Source: PALSA-1296 sp037143335
Lineage (GTDB): Bacteria > Bacteroidota > Ignavibacteria > Palsa-1295
DNA: 64,000 nucleotides
Assembly (NCBI GenBank): GCA_037143335.1
Contig: JBAWZA010000017.1
Coordinates: forward strand, 10,014-74,013
Reading direction: 5' to 3'
Shown here: positions 46,748 to 54,866 of the stretch, in pieces
Position numbering within the stretch: position 1 is the first letter of the stretch
Layout of the letters: each line of letters begins with the position of its first letter
Position numbers and translations under genes: made by a program
The notes under the pieces: model-generated
What the model saw: the letters and a program-made list of their open reading frames with translations, nothing else
Databases searched by the model: none
What the model was told of the DNA's origin: nothing

Positions 46748-47078
46748 TGTCGTATTTTTTTGCTGCGACGAAATTTGTAAGTCAACTTCGTGATACAAAT
46801 ATGGCACATTCTCTCCAGGGGAATGCGAACAGTTTTCAATAAATTCTCACATGCAAATTGGCACATATTTCACAGATATTGACTGTGCAACTAATGCGAA
46901 AGCAAGCAAGAACCAACAAAAATTACGACTTAAATACCTATAAAATAATAACTTAGATACTAATGTTCAGAAAACAATCGACAAATCAAAAATCAATTAT
47001 TATCACAATTTTGCCTGAAATAATCTGAGAAATATTTTCAAAAACCTCTCAATTCAGCGCTAATCCACCAAAAAAAAT

Positions 47079-47191
47079 TTGAAATCATTGACAACGAAAC
47101 TGAACCCCTTTAAGAAAACGCCCTGTCACGGGGTATCGATGTAAATCGGTTGGCGATTCAGCCTCTTTGCCCAGGTTGTCAATGATTTCAA
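47079..47191. repeat. Perfect 17-bp inverted repeat enclosing a structured 79-base loop
   Basis: Arms TTGAAATCATTGACAAC (47079-47095) and its exact complement (47175-47191). The loop can fold further: ACCCC (47104-47108) with GGGGT (47130-47134), and ATCG-GTTGG-CGAT. It carries a TGTCACGGGGTA motif (47124-47135). It ends 57 bases before the TPR gene start and lies in the 500-base gap between small peptide gene 1 and that gene. The rest of the gap (46748-47078 and 47192-47248) is AT-rich, with nothing else recognised except a 7/8 -7 box (CATATTTG, minus) at 46796-46803. Confidence 0.85.
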
Positions 47192-47248
47192 TACAAATAT
47201 GCAAGGATTCCGCATCAGCTACTATAACACGAAAAATGATTTTATCAC

Positions 47249-48913
47249 ATGCAAAATGATGAAACTAATGCACCTTTTCTTGTATTTACAATAGAATCAG
47301 CAACTTTTGCTGGTATCATAATTGCGAAATATGCCCTTATTCATCAAGTTTGCATTCAAAAACAGCTCATGAAGTATCTAAGTGAAATCACGAGAATTGT
47401 CACAAATTTCCAAGAACAAAAGCCAGAAATAATCGAACAGGATGATGTTCGAGAGGGTGATAATGCCATCTCGAAATTATTCAACGGACTGAGAAACGGC
47501 TCTATCACCACCGATCAAAAGGCAGCTGAGGTCATCTATGGCAAGGCAATCACGGATACAAAGTTCACCAGCTTGAAGAATCGTCTAAAAAGAAGGCTAC
47601 TAAACTCTCTCTTCTTTTTGAACATAAGACCACCCACATTCTCCGAGTATGCAGCGGCATACTATCAAAGTAATAAAAACCTATTCCTCGTGAAGACACT
47701 TTCAGCCCTTGGTGCGCGTAACACCGCAATAAAACTCCTAGAAAGCGCACTTGTACATTCACAAAAGTTTAACATAACACCAAACTCAATCGAGTTTCTG
47801 CTTCTCCTGAGAACCCATAGTTATTTGTCCGGGAATATCAAGACATATAATCACTATAATAACCAACTCCACCAAACGATCAAAACTTACGAAGCTGAGT
47901 GTCTAGCTCAAGAATACAATGACAGAGTAGCGATTAATTTTACCCACTCTTCAGCTGAACAACCTGAGATGCAAAGTGTGATAGAAAAATATTGCGAAGA
48001 GCTCCGTGAGCTTAAATCCCGATATTCGTCCAAAAATCTCTACTACAATTTTTATAGAATCCAAACAATCTCTTTTCAGATTTCAAGAAACTATGATGAT
48101 GCCATTGCGATATGTGATGAGGCATCTCAATACCTACAACAAAACGCCTTTTTAGCGACCAAACCACAATTTGAAGAATTTGCACTTCAGAAACTGTCGT
48201 GCCTACTTAGTCTAAGGAAGTACGACGAAGGAATGGAAGCAGTGTCTCAATGTGAAGCACTAATCCCAGTTGGTTTTCCAAATTGGTTCACCTATATGGA
48301 ACTGTACTTCTATCTTGCTATGCATACTTCGCATTTTGACGAGGCAAAATCTGTTTATGATAAAGTCACTAGCAATCAGAGATTTGCATTCCAACCCGAT
48401 CAAGGAAAAGAACTTTGGAAGCTGTCCGAACTATATCTAATGTTTGCCCTTCGCGCAAATGACCTTGTCAAATCCGATGTAGGGTTAGGTGCAGATGATA
48501 TGAAGAAATTTCTTCGAAACGTCCCTCTTTATACAAAAGACAAGAAAGGATACAACGTTGCTATCCTCATTCTTCACATATTGGTCCTACTCCAAAATAA
48601 CGAATTCGGCGAAATCATCGGAAGAATGGATGCACTTCGAACATATCGGACTCGGTATCTGCGTGCAGGATCGAATAAGCAGAGCGCACTCTTCTTTCGG
48701 ATGTTGCAAATCATGGAGACGAATAATTTTTCGTATGAACTTACAAAGCAAAAGTCTGCCAGATATTTTGAGAAGATGAAATCCACTGCCGCAGAGTTCA
48801 GCGAGATCCAAGATGGGTTACAAGTTCTCCCGTTCGATTGGCTCTGGAATAAGATTCTTGAAATGTTGAAGCAAAAGGAAGAGCAGAAAATTATTCAGAA
48901 AGTAATCAAGTAA
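47249..48913 (+). CDS. TPR-type helical protein of unknown function
   Basis: A 554-residue all-helical protein. Residues ~60-125 form a helical head (ISKLFNGLRNGSITTDQKAAEVIYGK, seen in part as LFNGLRNGSITT, then FTSLKNRLKRRLLNSLFFL) that could be a small nucleic-acid or dimer module. The rest is repeats of paired helices resembling TPR (TIKLLESALVHSQKF; YDDAIAICDEASQYLQQN; YDEGMEAVSQCEALIP; FDEAKSVYDKVTSNQ). No enzymatic motif or signal peptide is seen, so it should be cytoplasmic. It is flanked on both sides by genes for near-identical small peptides. The damaged gene at 63029-64000 belongs to the same family (same FYY...I...DxxQxN pattern). A peptide-receptor role is hypothetical. Confidence 0.7.
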   Translation: MQNDETNAPFLVFTIESATFAGIIIAKYALIHQVCIQKQLMKYLSEITRIVTNFQEQKPEIIEQDDVREGDNAISKLFNGLRNGSITTDQKAAEVIYGKAITDTKFTSLKNRLKRRLLNSLFFLNIRPPTFSEYAAAYYQSNKNLFLVKTLSALGARNTAIKLLESALVHSQKFNITPNSIEFLLLLRTHSYLSGNIKTYNHYNNQLHQTIKTYEAECLAQEYNDRVAINFTHSSAEQPEMQSVIEKYCEELRELKSRYSSKNLYYNFYRIQTISFQISRNYDDAIAICDEASQYLQQNAFLATKPQFEEFALQKLSCLLSLRKYDEGMEAVSQCEALIPVGFPNWFTYMELYFYLAMHTSHFDEAKSVYDKVTSNQRFAFQPDQGKELWKLSELYLMFALRANDLVKSDVGLGADDMKKFLRNVPLYTKDKKGYNVAILILHILVLLQNNEFGEIIGRMDALRTYRTRYLRAGSNKQSALFFRMLQIMETNNFSYELTKQKSARYFEKMKSTAAEFSEIQDGLQVLPFDWLWNKILEMLKQKEEQKIIQKVIK

Positions 48914-48993
48914 TTACTAATGAGGAGTTACGAATTTGTGGTGCGTAGGGTGTTACACCGCCACGGATCCGAAGGATTATTCTTGGATTCGTA

Positions 48994-49029
48994 GAAAAAA
49001 AGAGCGAAGCAAACATTTGTTTGCTTCGC
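48994..49029 (-). terminator. Rho-independent terminator of small peptide gene 2
   Basis: On the minus strand GCGAAGCAAACA / TGTTTGCTTCGC form a perfect 12-bp stem with a 2-base loop, followed by CTCTTTTTTT. It is 34 bases after the small gene's stop. Confidence 0.93.
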
Positions 49030-49063
49030 CTCCACTCCGATTTGAGGATTCTAAACTATCCGA

Positions 49064-49192
49064 TTAATAAACTACGGTTTGATCCGTTGTAACAATAATC
49101 CCCGTGCTCCCTGCACCAGAATTCGTTGGCTGAGTTGCGCCAGTACCCATGAGGGTCTGCATGTAAAAGAGAATCGCTGAAATAAGTACCAT
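49064..49192 (-). CDS. Small peptide 2 with conserved C-terminus GIIVTTDQTVVY
   Basis: A 42-codon gene: MVLISAILFYMQTLMG (hydrophobic), then a linker TGATQPTNSGAGST and the C-terminus GIIVTTDQTVVY identical to small peptide 1. Between the two, the hydrophobic starts differ in sequence but not in character, so the C-terminus is what selection keeps. It lies behind a long structured leader with a consensus promoter and ends at a strong terminator, so it is a separate transcript. No known family is recognised. Confidence 0.78.
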   Translation of the reverse strand: MVLISAILFYMQTLMGTGATQPTNSGAGSTGIIVTTDQTVVY

Positions 49193-49231
49193 CGTCGTAG
49201 TTTAATAATGAAATAATAATCTTTTAAAAAC

Positions 49232-49327
49232 GGCAACGGAGCTATTTGCTACCGATCATTGTGCTTGGCACACCGAAGAACTCCCGTGGCAGGATTCTAA
49301 GGCTGGTGTGCAAACGACTCCGTTGCC
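49232..49327 (-). promoter_or_regulatory. Structured RNA leader element of small peptide gene 2
   Basis: In the minus-strand transcript GGCAACGGAG (49327-49318) pairs perfectly with CTCCGTTGCC (49241-49232), a 10-bp stem. Nested inside, GCACACC (49311-49305) pairs with GGTGTGC (49274-49268), 7 bp, around an apical part with the motif CCTGCCACGGGA. The 3' side of the outer stem is followed by G and five T, so it could also act as an attenuator. A further hairpin, TCTTCC...GGAAGA (49451-49472), and the motif TGTCACGGGGTA (49494-49483) lie upstream in the same leader. It does not match any riboswitch consensus I can recall. Confidence 0.7.
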
Positions 49328-49534
49328 TCTATTGACTTACGTGAGGGGGCATATTAATGATGTTTCACCGATTTCTGGCGTGGCGTCCTTCGTCACCAGC
49401 AAAAACATCTTCCTCATCTGTATCCCTTAACCTAACCTAAGAAAACCAAATCTTCCATCCCGTTTCGGAAGAACGACTCGGCTACCCCGTGACAAGATAT
49501 ACCGAATATTTTTCTTAGATTTTTCTTCTTGATA

Positions 49535-49565
49535 CAAAAATACTCACGCATAGCAAAAAAAACAA
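49535..49565 (-). promoter_or_regulatory. Bacteroidota promoter TTG-N20-TATTTTTG of small peptide gene 2
   Basis: On the minus strand TTG (49565-49563) is followed by exactly 20 bases and TATTTTTG (49542-49535), the same arrangement and spacing as the promoter at 29183-29213. Predicted RNA start is about 49529, giving a leader of ~335 bases before the 42-codon gene. Between 49566 and 49762 nothing else is recognised. Confidence 0.65.
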
Positions 49566-49762
49566 GTATATCAATCCAAAAAGAAACGCTACAAGTAAGA
49601 AATAGGAACATTTAGGTACAACTCTCCCAGTCAAGAATAAGAAGTGGCATGTTTTGCGAATTCGGCGTTCAAATAGTGATCCAAAAGGCTTGTGTATTCA
49701 TAACCATTTTACATGCGGGGAACTTCATGAATGCAGAAATGCTTTTCGTAGCGCATTTAATA

Positions 49763-49852
49763 GGAAGGGTGCAAGAGCGGTTTAATTGGCACGCCTGGAA
49801 AGCGTGTGTACACGAAAGTGTACCGAGAGTTCGAATCTCTCCCCTTCCGCCA
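49763..49852 (+). tRNA. tRNA-Ser (GGA)
   Basis: A 90-base class II tRNA. Acceptor GGAAGGG / CCCTTCC, anticodon loop CTGGAAA (anticodon GGA), long variable arm GTACACGAAAGTGTAC, T-arm GAGTTCGAATCTC, discriminator G and an encoded CCA. Confidence 0.95.
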
Positions 49853-49861
49853 CGTCTTACG

Positions 49862-50767
49862 CTATCGCTTCACAATTTTCTTCTTCAATAGTGCAGGTAC
49901 CGGTATTTTTAAGCCGCACTCTTCATTTAATCTCCGAATTAGATACTCACTAATGATGGGTGTATTCTTTTCATCATGCTGGTGCATCATGAAAAATATT
50001 TCTCTAATCCCCGTTCGCTGCCATACCTTGATCTGTTTAATCCAAGATTCAATTCTTGGAAAGTCGGTGGAGTGAATATTATTTCCGACGAAACGAATGA
50101 ATGCTTTTGGAATCGTTAGTTCAGTATGTACACAATCCCTTCTGCCTGAGGTATCGGTGATGACCCAACCAAATTTATTCTGTGAAAGAAAATCATAGAG
50201 CTCATCCCTAAAATTCGTCGTGAACCAATCGGTGTGACGCAGCTCGACGAACACTTCCAAATCCTTTGGTAGCGCAAGCAGATATTTTTGTAAGTCAGCA
50301 AACTTCTTCGTGGTAAAATTATTCGGCAATTGCAGGAAACACGGACCGCGCTTCTTGTCGAATGCAGAAATTGATCTGAGAAAACTGGTAGTCAATTCGT
50401 CGCAATTATTTAGCCTGTGATAATGAGTGATTCCCTGATAAAATTTTGGACAGAATAGAAATCCTTTCCCAGTTGCCTCATCCCACTCCTTTATTTTTGC
50501 TTCGTCGTAAATTTTGTAGAAGGTGGCATTTAATTCAATACAAGCGAAGTTCTCCGAATATTTTCGCAAAAAGTCATCAGCTTTTGTTTTCGGAGGATAG
50601 ACTAATCCAACCCATTCCTTTCGTCCCCACTTGGCACAACCGAAATGAACCTTCGTCTTTGATGTAGTCTTCAAAGATTTTAGGAGAGCTTTCGTCTTGA
50701 AAGAGGATTCCGGGAGTGAATGATCAACAGAGCGGAGGAGATCTGGCTCGACTTTTCCAAATTCCAT
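49862..50767 (-). CDS. DUF72 family protein (YecE-like TIM barrel)
   Basis: The 301-residue protein matches DUF72/YecE: KVHFGCAKWGRKEWVGLVYPP near residue 40, FACIELNATFYKI, FLFCPKFYQGITH, FLQLPNNF, FVELRHTDWF, and the C-terminal REIFFMMHQHDEKNTP. The family forms a TIM barrel proposed to be a nuclease or metal-dependent hydrolase, without proven activity. It starts 3 bases after the metG stop, so it is the second gene of that operon. Confidence 0.88.
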   Translation of the reverse strand: MEFGKVEPDLLRSVDHSLPESSFKTKALLKSLKTTSKTKVHFGCAKWGRKEWVGLVYPPKTKADDFLRKYSENFACIELNATFYKIYDEAKIKEWDEATGKGFLFCPKFYQGITHYHRLNNCDELTTSFLRSISAFDKKRGPCFLQLPNNFTTKKFADLQKYLLALPKDLEVFVELRHTDWFTTNFRDELYDFLSQNKFGWVITDTSGRRDCVHTELTIPKAFIRFVGNNIHSTDFPRIESWIKQIKVWQRTGIREIFFMMHQHDEKNTPIISEYLIRRLNEECGLKIPVPALLKKKIVKR

Positions 50768-50770
50768 ACT

Positions 50771-52846
50771 TTACCGCACCTCCAACCCACTCTCAGTATC
50801 CGAGAGTGGAGTGATTATTGCAAGCGGTCCTTTCTCATCATTGACGGCAAGCAACATCCCTTGCGATTCAATCCCCATAAGTTTTGCTGGTGCCAAGTTT
50901 GCAACAACGACAATTGTTTTACCAACAAGCTCTTCTGGTGAATATTTTTCTGCGATTCCGGCGACGATCTGTCTGCGTTCATCACCAATTTGGATTTGCA
51001 ACTTGATAAGCTTCTTCGATTTCGGAACAGCTTCTGCTTCAACGATAATCGCAGTCTTCAATTTGATTTTCTTGAAGTCATCAATTGTGATCAATTCTCC
51101 TTGAGTAGGAGTATTTTCCTTTATGCGAGCGGCTTCATCAATCTTCGATGCGGCTTCATGTTGGTCTGACATTTTTTGTAATTTCTGAATTTCATCATCC
51201 ATTTGTGAATCTTCTATTTTTGGGAAAAGAATTTGTATCGCACCGAGCTGATGGCCAGCTGATAATTTTGGTAAATATGCATCATCCCATCTGTCATTAA
51301 CCGATGAGTAATTCAGCATTTCTTCGATTTTCCTACACGCTCCAGGAATAATCGGCTTGAAATAAAATGCCAATGCCCGAAGTGCTTCGAGCGAATGGTA
51401 GATGGTGAATGCTGTTTTATTCAGATCTTTCTTCGCAGTCTTCCATGGCTCTTCGTCGTTTATGAATTTATTGCAATCACGAGCTAAGTCCATTGTAAGT
51501 TTCACGGCGTCACGAAGCTTGAAAGACTCATACGCGGCGGCAGTCAGACGCGAAGTCGTTTCAGCACTGATAGAGCTTGCGGTATTATCACCAACATCTG
51601 GTACCTTCCCATCAAAATATCTTTCAGCAAACGTAAGAACTCTGTTAGCATAATTGCCGATAATGTCTGCCAATTCGCCATTCGTATGCGCTTGAAAATC
51701 TTTCCATGCAAAATCGGAATCTTTAGATTCAGGTATATTGCATGCAATCGTATAGCGAATGAGGTCGGCATCATATCGCTGCAATATCTCATGTGGTTCT
51801 ATTGTCCATCCGCGAGACTTAGAGAGTTTGCGACCTTCGAGATTCATAAACTCATTGGCTGGCACTTGGGTCGGCAGTTGGTACTTGATGCCGACTTCAG
51901 ACTTCGCATTATACCCCATCTCCATCGCAGGAAACATGATAGTATGAAAGACGATGTTGTCCTTGCCGAGGAACGTAACCCATTCCAAATTCTCATCAGC
52001 CTGCCACCACTTCTTCCAATCGTTCGCCAACAATTCCTTTGTTGCACTGATGTAGCCTATTGGTGCATCGAACCAAACGTAGAGTACTTTTCCTTCTGAG
52101 CCTTCGATGGGCACTGGGACTCCCCAATCCAGATCGCGTGTGATGGGTCGGTCACGTAAGCCTGCTTTCAGCCAACTCCGTGCTTGCTGAACAACCGTAT
52201 CCCGCCAAACCGCAGATTTGGATTCAATATAGTTCTCCAGTTCTGTTTGAAATGCTGAAAGTTTGAAGTACCAATGTTTTGTCGGGCGAACGACTGGTTT
52301 ATTACCTGTAATCTTTGAGCGAGGATTAATAAGCTCTGTCTGATTCAAGTACGTACCACAATTCTCGCACTGATCACCTCGTGCATCGGTGTTCCCGCAA
52401 ACAGGACAAGTGCCTTCGACATACCTATCAGGTAAAAACATTTTTGCTTGCTCATCATAGAGCTGTGGCTCTTCTTTTGTCTCGATAAATCCGTTCTCGA
52501 GTAATCGAAGAAAAAAATCTTGTGCCATCGCCCGATGCTCGTCACTTGATGTCCTTCCAAAATAATCGAATGAGATTCCGAGTTTTTGGAAAGTGTTCTT
52601 ATTAAGTTCGTGATACCTATCGACGATCACCTTTGGTGAGACCTTCTCCTTATCAGCGCTAATAGTGATCGGCACGCCGTGTTCATCAGATCCACAGATG
52701 AAAAGTACCTCTTCCCCAGCCAACCGTTTGTAGCGGACGTACATATCCGCAGGAATGTAAGCTCCGGCAAGATGCCCGATATGGAGCGGTCCATTCGAGT
52801 AAGGTAGGGCGGCTGTTACAAGCGTTCTTTTGGTGGATTCAGACAT
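50771..52846 (-). CDS. metG: Methionyl-tRNA synthetase
   Basis: About 691 residues from the ATG at 52846 (an upstream TTG would add five residues). It has the class I HIGH motif in PYSNGPLHIGHLAGAY (22-25), the zinc knuckle CPVCGNTDARGDQCENCG, the KMSKS variant KLSKS in GRKLSKSRGW, and a C-terminal EMAP/Trbp111-like tRNA-binding domain (DFKKIKLKTAIIVEAEAVP; VVVANLAPAKLMGIESQGM). It charges tRNA-Met. A consensus -7 box sits about 20 bases before the start. Confidence 0.97.
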   Translation of the reverse strand: MSESTKRTLVTAALPYSNGPLHIGHLAGAYIPADMYVRYKRLAGEEVLFICGSDEHGVPITISADKEKVSPKVIVDRYHELNKNTFQKLGISFDYFGRTSSDEHRAMAQDFFLRLLENGFIETKEEPQLYDEQAKMFLPDRYVEGTCPVCGNTDARGDQCENCGTYLNQTELINPRSKITGNKPVVRPTKHWYFKLSAFQTELENYIESKSAVWRDTVVQQARSWLKAGLRDRPITRDLDWGVPVPIEGSEGKVLYVWFDAPIGYISATKELLANDWKKWWQADENLEWVTFLGKDNIVFHTIMFPAMEMGYNAKSEVGIKYQLPTQVPANEFMNLEGRKLSKSRGWTIEPHEILQRYDADLIRYTIACNIPESKDSDFAWKDFQAHTNGELADIIGNYANRVLTFAERYFDGKVPDVGDNTASSISAETTSRLTAAAYESFKLRDAVKLTMDLARDCNKFINDEEPWKTAKKDLNKTAFTIYHSLEALRALAFYFKPIIPGACRKIEEMLNYSSVNDRWDDAYLPKLSAGHQLGAIQILFPKIEDSQMDDEIQKLQKMSDQHEAASKIDEAARIKENTPTQGELITIDDFKKIKLKTAIIVEAEAVPKSKKLIKLQIQIGDERRQIVAGIAEKYSPEELVGKTIVVVANLAPAKLMGIESQGMLLAVNDEKGPLAIITPLSDTESGLEVR

Positions 52847-52865
52847 TTCAATCAGTTTCAAACTG

Positions 52866-52873
52866 CAAATTTA
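52866..52873 (-). promoter_or_regulatory. Bacteroidota-type -7 box (TAAATTTG) of metG
   Basis: An exact TAnnTTTG on the minus strand; predicted RNA start about 52860 leaves a ~14-base leader and excludes the upstream TTG start of metG. The -33 region shows TTTCG rather than TTG. Confidence 0.45.
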
Positions 52874-53068
52874 CGGAGAAAGGGACTTAAGAATTCGAAA
52901 GATCGCCTACCGACGAAATAAAGCGCTAATCGGTACTCATCTGTTTCACAGATTGATCGTCTAAATTCACCTTCGGCGACTATAACACATTTACCTGAGG
53001 TTTGTAGGGTGGGAGGGAGTTCGGATTCATCACATGTTGTTATTAGTACCATGCTAAATATTTTTTCA

Positions 53069-54292
53069 ATGAATTTCAAAACAATCGACGACATAGATGT
53101 AAAATCTAAACGTGTTTTTTTGCGTGTAGATTTTAATGTACCCCTGACCAAAGCCACTCCTTTCACAATCACCGATGACACACGTATCAGAGCGTCTTTG
53201 CCTACTATTGAGGCGTTGCGTAGTCGAGGAGCACGAATAATTCTCGCTTCGCATCTCGGAAGACCAAAGGGCGCACCTACCCCGGAATTTTCGCTTGCAC
53301 CGATACGTGAGCGATTGCAAGAGTTAGTAGGTTCAGATGTTCACTTCGCGACTGATTGCATCGGCGACGAAGCTCTCCAAAAAGCGATGGCTCTCAAAGA
53401 TGGAGATGTACTACTGCTTGAAAATCTTCGCTTTCATAGTGAGGAAGAAAAAAATGATGTTGCCTTTTCCGAACAACTCGCCTCACTTGCTGAAGTATAT
53501 GTTGATGATGCGTTTGGCGCCGCGCATCGTGCTCATGCTTCGATTGAAGGGATTACTCATTTTCTCCCCGTTAAAGCCGCCGGCTATTTGATGAAAAAAG
53601 AATTGGATTATCTCGGCGCGGCGGTTGCAAATCCGAGACGACCGTTCATTGCAATCATTGGCGGAGCAAAAATTAGCGGGAAGATTGATGTGGTTAATAA
53701 TCTCTTGAATAAAGCTGACGCAGTACTTATAGGCGGAGGCATGTCTTATACATTCTACAAATCCGAAGGATTAGAAATCGGCAAGTCACTTTGTGAAGAT
53801 GATAAATTAGAGCTTGCCAGAGAGTTACTTCACGATTCGATTGAAATGTCTGCTGACCCAACTGCTGGAAGACTACTGCTCCCGCGCGATACCGTAATTG
53901 CCGATGTCTTCAGCAACGACGCAAACATCAAGACAGTACCGATAACCGAGATGCCTCCTGAGTGGATTGGCGTTGATATTGGTCCAGCAACAATTGAACA
54001 TTATGAAAGTCTCATCTTGAATGCTCAGACAATAGTCTGGAATGGTCCGATGGGCGTGTTTGAAATGCCAAACTTCGCAAAAGGTACATTCGCAATTGCA
54101 AATGCAATGGCGGAAGCAACTAATCGCGGAGCTACAACAATTGTCGGCGGGGGTGATTCAGTAGCCGCTGTGGAGCAAGCCGGACTTGCCGATAAAATGA
54201 GTCATGTCTCTACAGGTGGCGGAGCGAGTTTGGAATTTTTGGAAGGGAAAGAGCTACCGGGGATCACAGCACTGACTTCAACGCGGCCTTAA
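53069..54292 (+). CDS. pgk: Phosphoglycerate kinase
   Basis: The ~407-residue enzyme makes ATP from 1,3-bisphosphoglycerate in glycolysis. Conserved segments: KRVFLRVDFNVPL, ILASHLGRPKG, LLLENLRFHSEEE, VDDAFGAAHRAHAS, IGGAKISGKI, GGGMSYTF, WNGPMGVFE and GGGDSVAAVEQ. The start at 53069 (MNFKTIDDID) gives the usual N-terminus; ATG at 53051 is possible. Its last 29 bases overlap the convergent ruvA gene. Confidence 0.96.
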   Translation: MNFKTIDDIDVKSKRVFLRVDFNVPLTKATPFTITDDTRIRASLPTIEALRSRGARIILASHLGRPKGAPTPEFSLAPIRERLQELVGSDVHFATDCIGDEALQKAMALKDGDVLLLENLRFHSEEEKNDVAFSEQLASLAEVYVDDAFGAAHRAHASIEGITHFLPVKAAGYLMKKELDYLGAAVANPRRPFIAIIGGAKISGKIDVVNNLLNKADAVLIGGGMSYTFYKSEGLEIGKSLCEDDKLELARELLHDSIEMSADPTAGRLLLPRDTVIADVFSNDANIKTVPITEMPPEWIGVDIGPATIEHYESLILNAQTIVWNGPMGVFEMPNFAKGTFAIANAMAEATNRGATTIVGGGDSVAAVEQAGLADKMSHVSTGGGASLEFLEGKELPGITALTSTRP

Positions 54293-54866
54293 TCAACCTC
54301 TCAACCTTCTCCGAATCCTCCGGTTGATTTTTGATTACAGAGCGTATTGCCTTCTCTGCATCGGCACGATTGTAACCGAGCGCAACTAATGCCGCTAGCG
54401 CTTCTTGTCGGATTTTTGCTGAAGATGAATCGGGTGCGCCAACTTCGGAAGTAAATACTTCGTCTTTCAGAAATTTATCACGGAGTTCGACGACCATTCG
54501 CTCTGCAGTTTTCTTCCCGACTCCGGGAATCCCAGTCAATGCGATAAGATCGTTTGAGCGGATTGCTGTGCTCAGTGCGGTTGCTCCTAAGGCGGAGACA
54601 ATTGCAAGACCAGTCTTCGGACCGATACCACTCACACTAATCACTTGATCGAAGAGTGCGCGCTCTTCGCTACTTGCAAAACCATAAAGCGTTTGGGAAT
54701 CTTCTCGGACGATAAGGCGTGTAAATACTCTGTACTCACTTCCCTCATGCGGAGCTTTCTCATAAGCTTCTTGAGTACAGGATATGTCATACCCTACTCC
54801 TTGTGCTTCAATCACAAGATGGAATGGAGTCTTCGCTGTCAATATTCCTCTTATATGTGCAATCAT
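54264..54866 (-). CDS. ruvA: Holliday junction branch migration protein RuvA
   Basis: The 200-residue protein has the N-terminal OB fold (MIAHIRGILTAKTPFHLVIEAQGVGYDI in part as IRGILTAKTPFHLV), tandem HhH motifs (SGIGPKTGLAIVSALG, TGIPGVGKKTAERMVVELRD) and the C-terminal domain III (ALVALGYNRADAEKAIRSV) that contacts RuvB. It binds four-way junctions. It overlaps the TIM-barrel gene by 4 bases and pgk by 29 bases on the other strand. ruvB and ruvC are not in the window. Confidence 0.96.
   Translation of the reverse strand: MIAHIRGILTAKTPFHLVIEAQGVGYDISCTQEAYEKAPHEGSEYRVFTRLIVREDSQTLYGFASSEERALFDQVISVSGIGPKTGLAIVSALGATALSTAIRSNDLIALTGIPGVGKKTAERMVVELRDKFLKDEVFTSEVGAPDSSSAKIRQEALAALVALGYNRADAEKAIRSVIKNQPEDSEKVERLIKAALKSVL

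Noticed and set aside
47079..47191. The inverted repeat as a CRISPR array or a retron RNA
   Set aside because: Only one pair of arms, no repeated spacer units, no cas genes and no reverse transcriptase in the window.
49232..49327. Known riboswitch (c-di-GMP, SAM, fluoride, guanidine) or SRP RNA
   Set aside because: The conserved cores of these classes as I remember them are not present; left as an unknown structured leader.
49649..49891. An 80-codon plus-strand frame across tRNA-Ser
   Set aside because: It passes through the tRNA and into the DUF72 gene on the other strand; no protein-like character.
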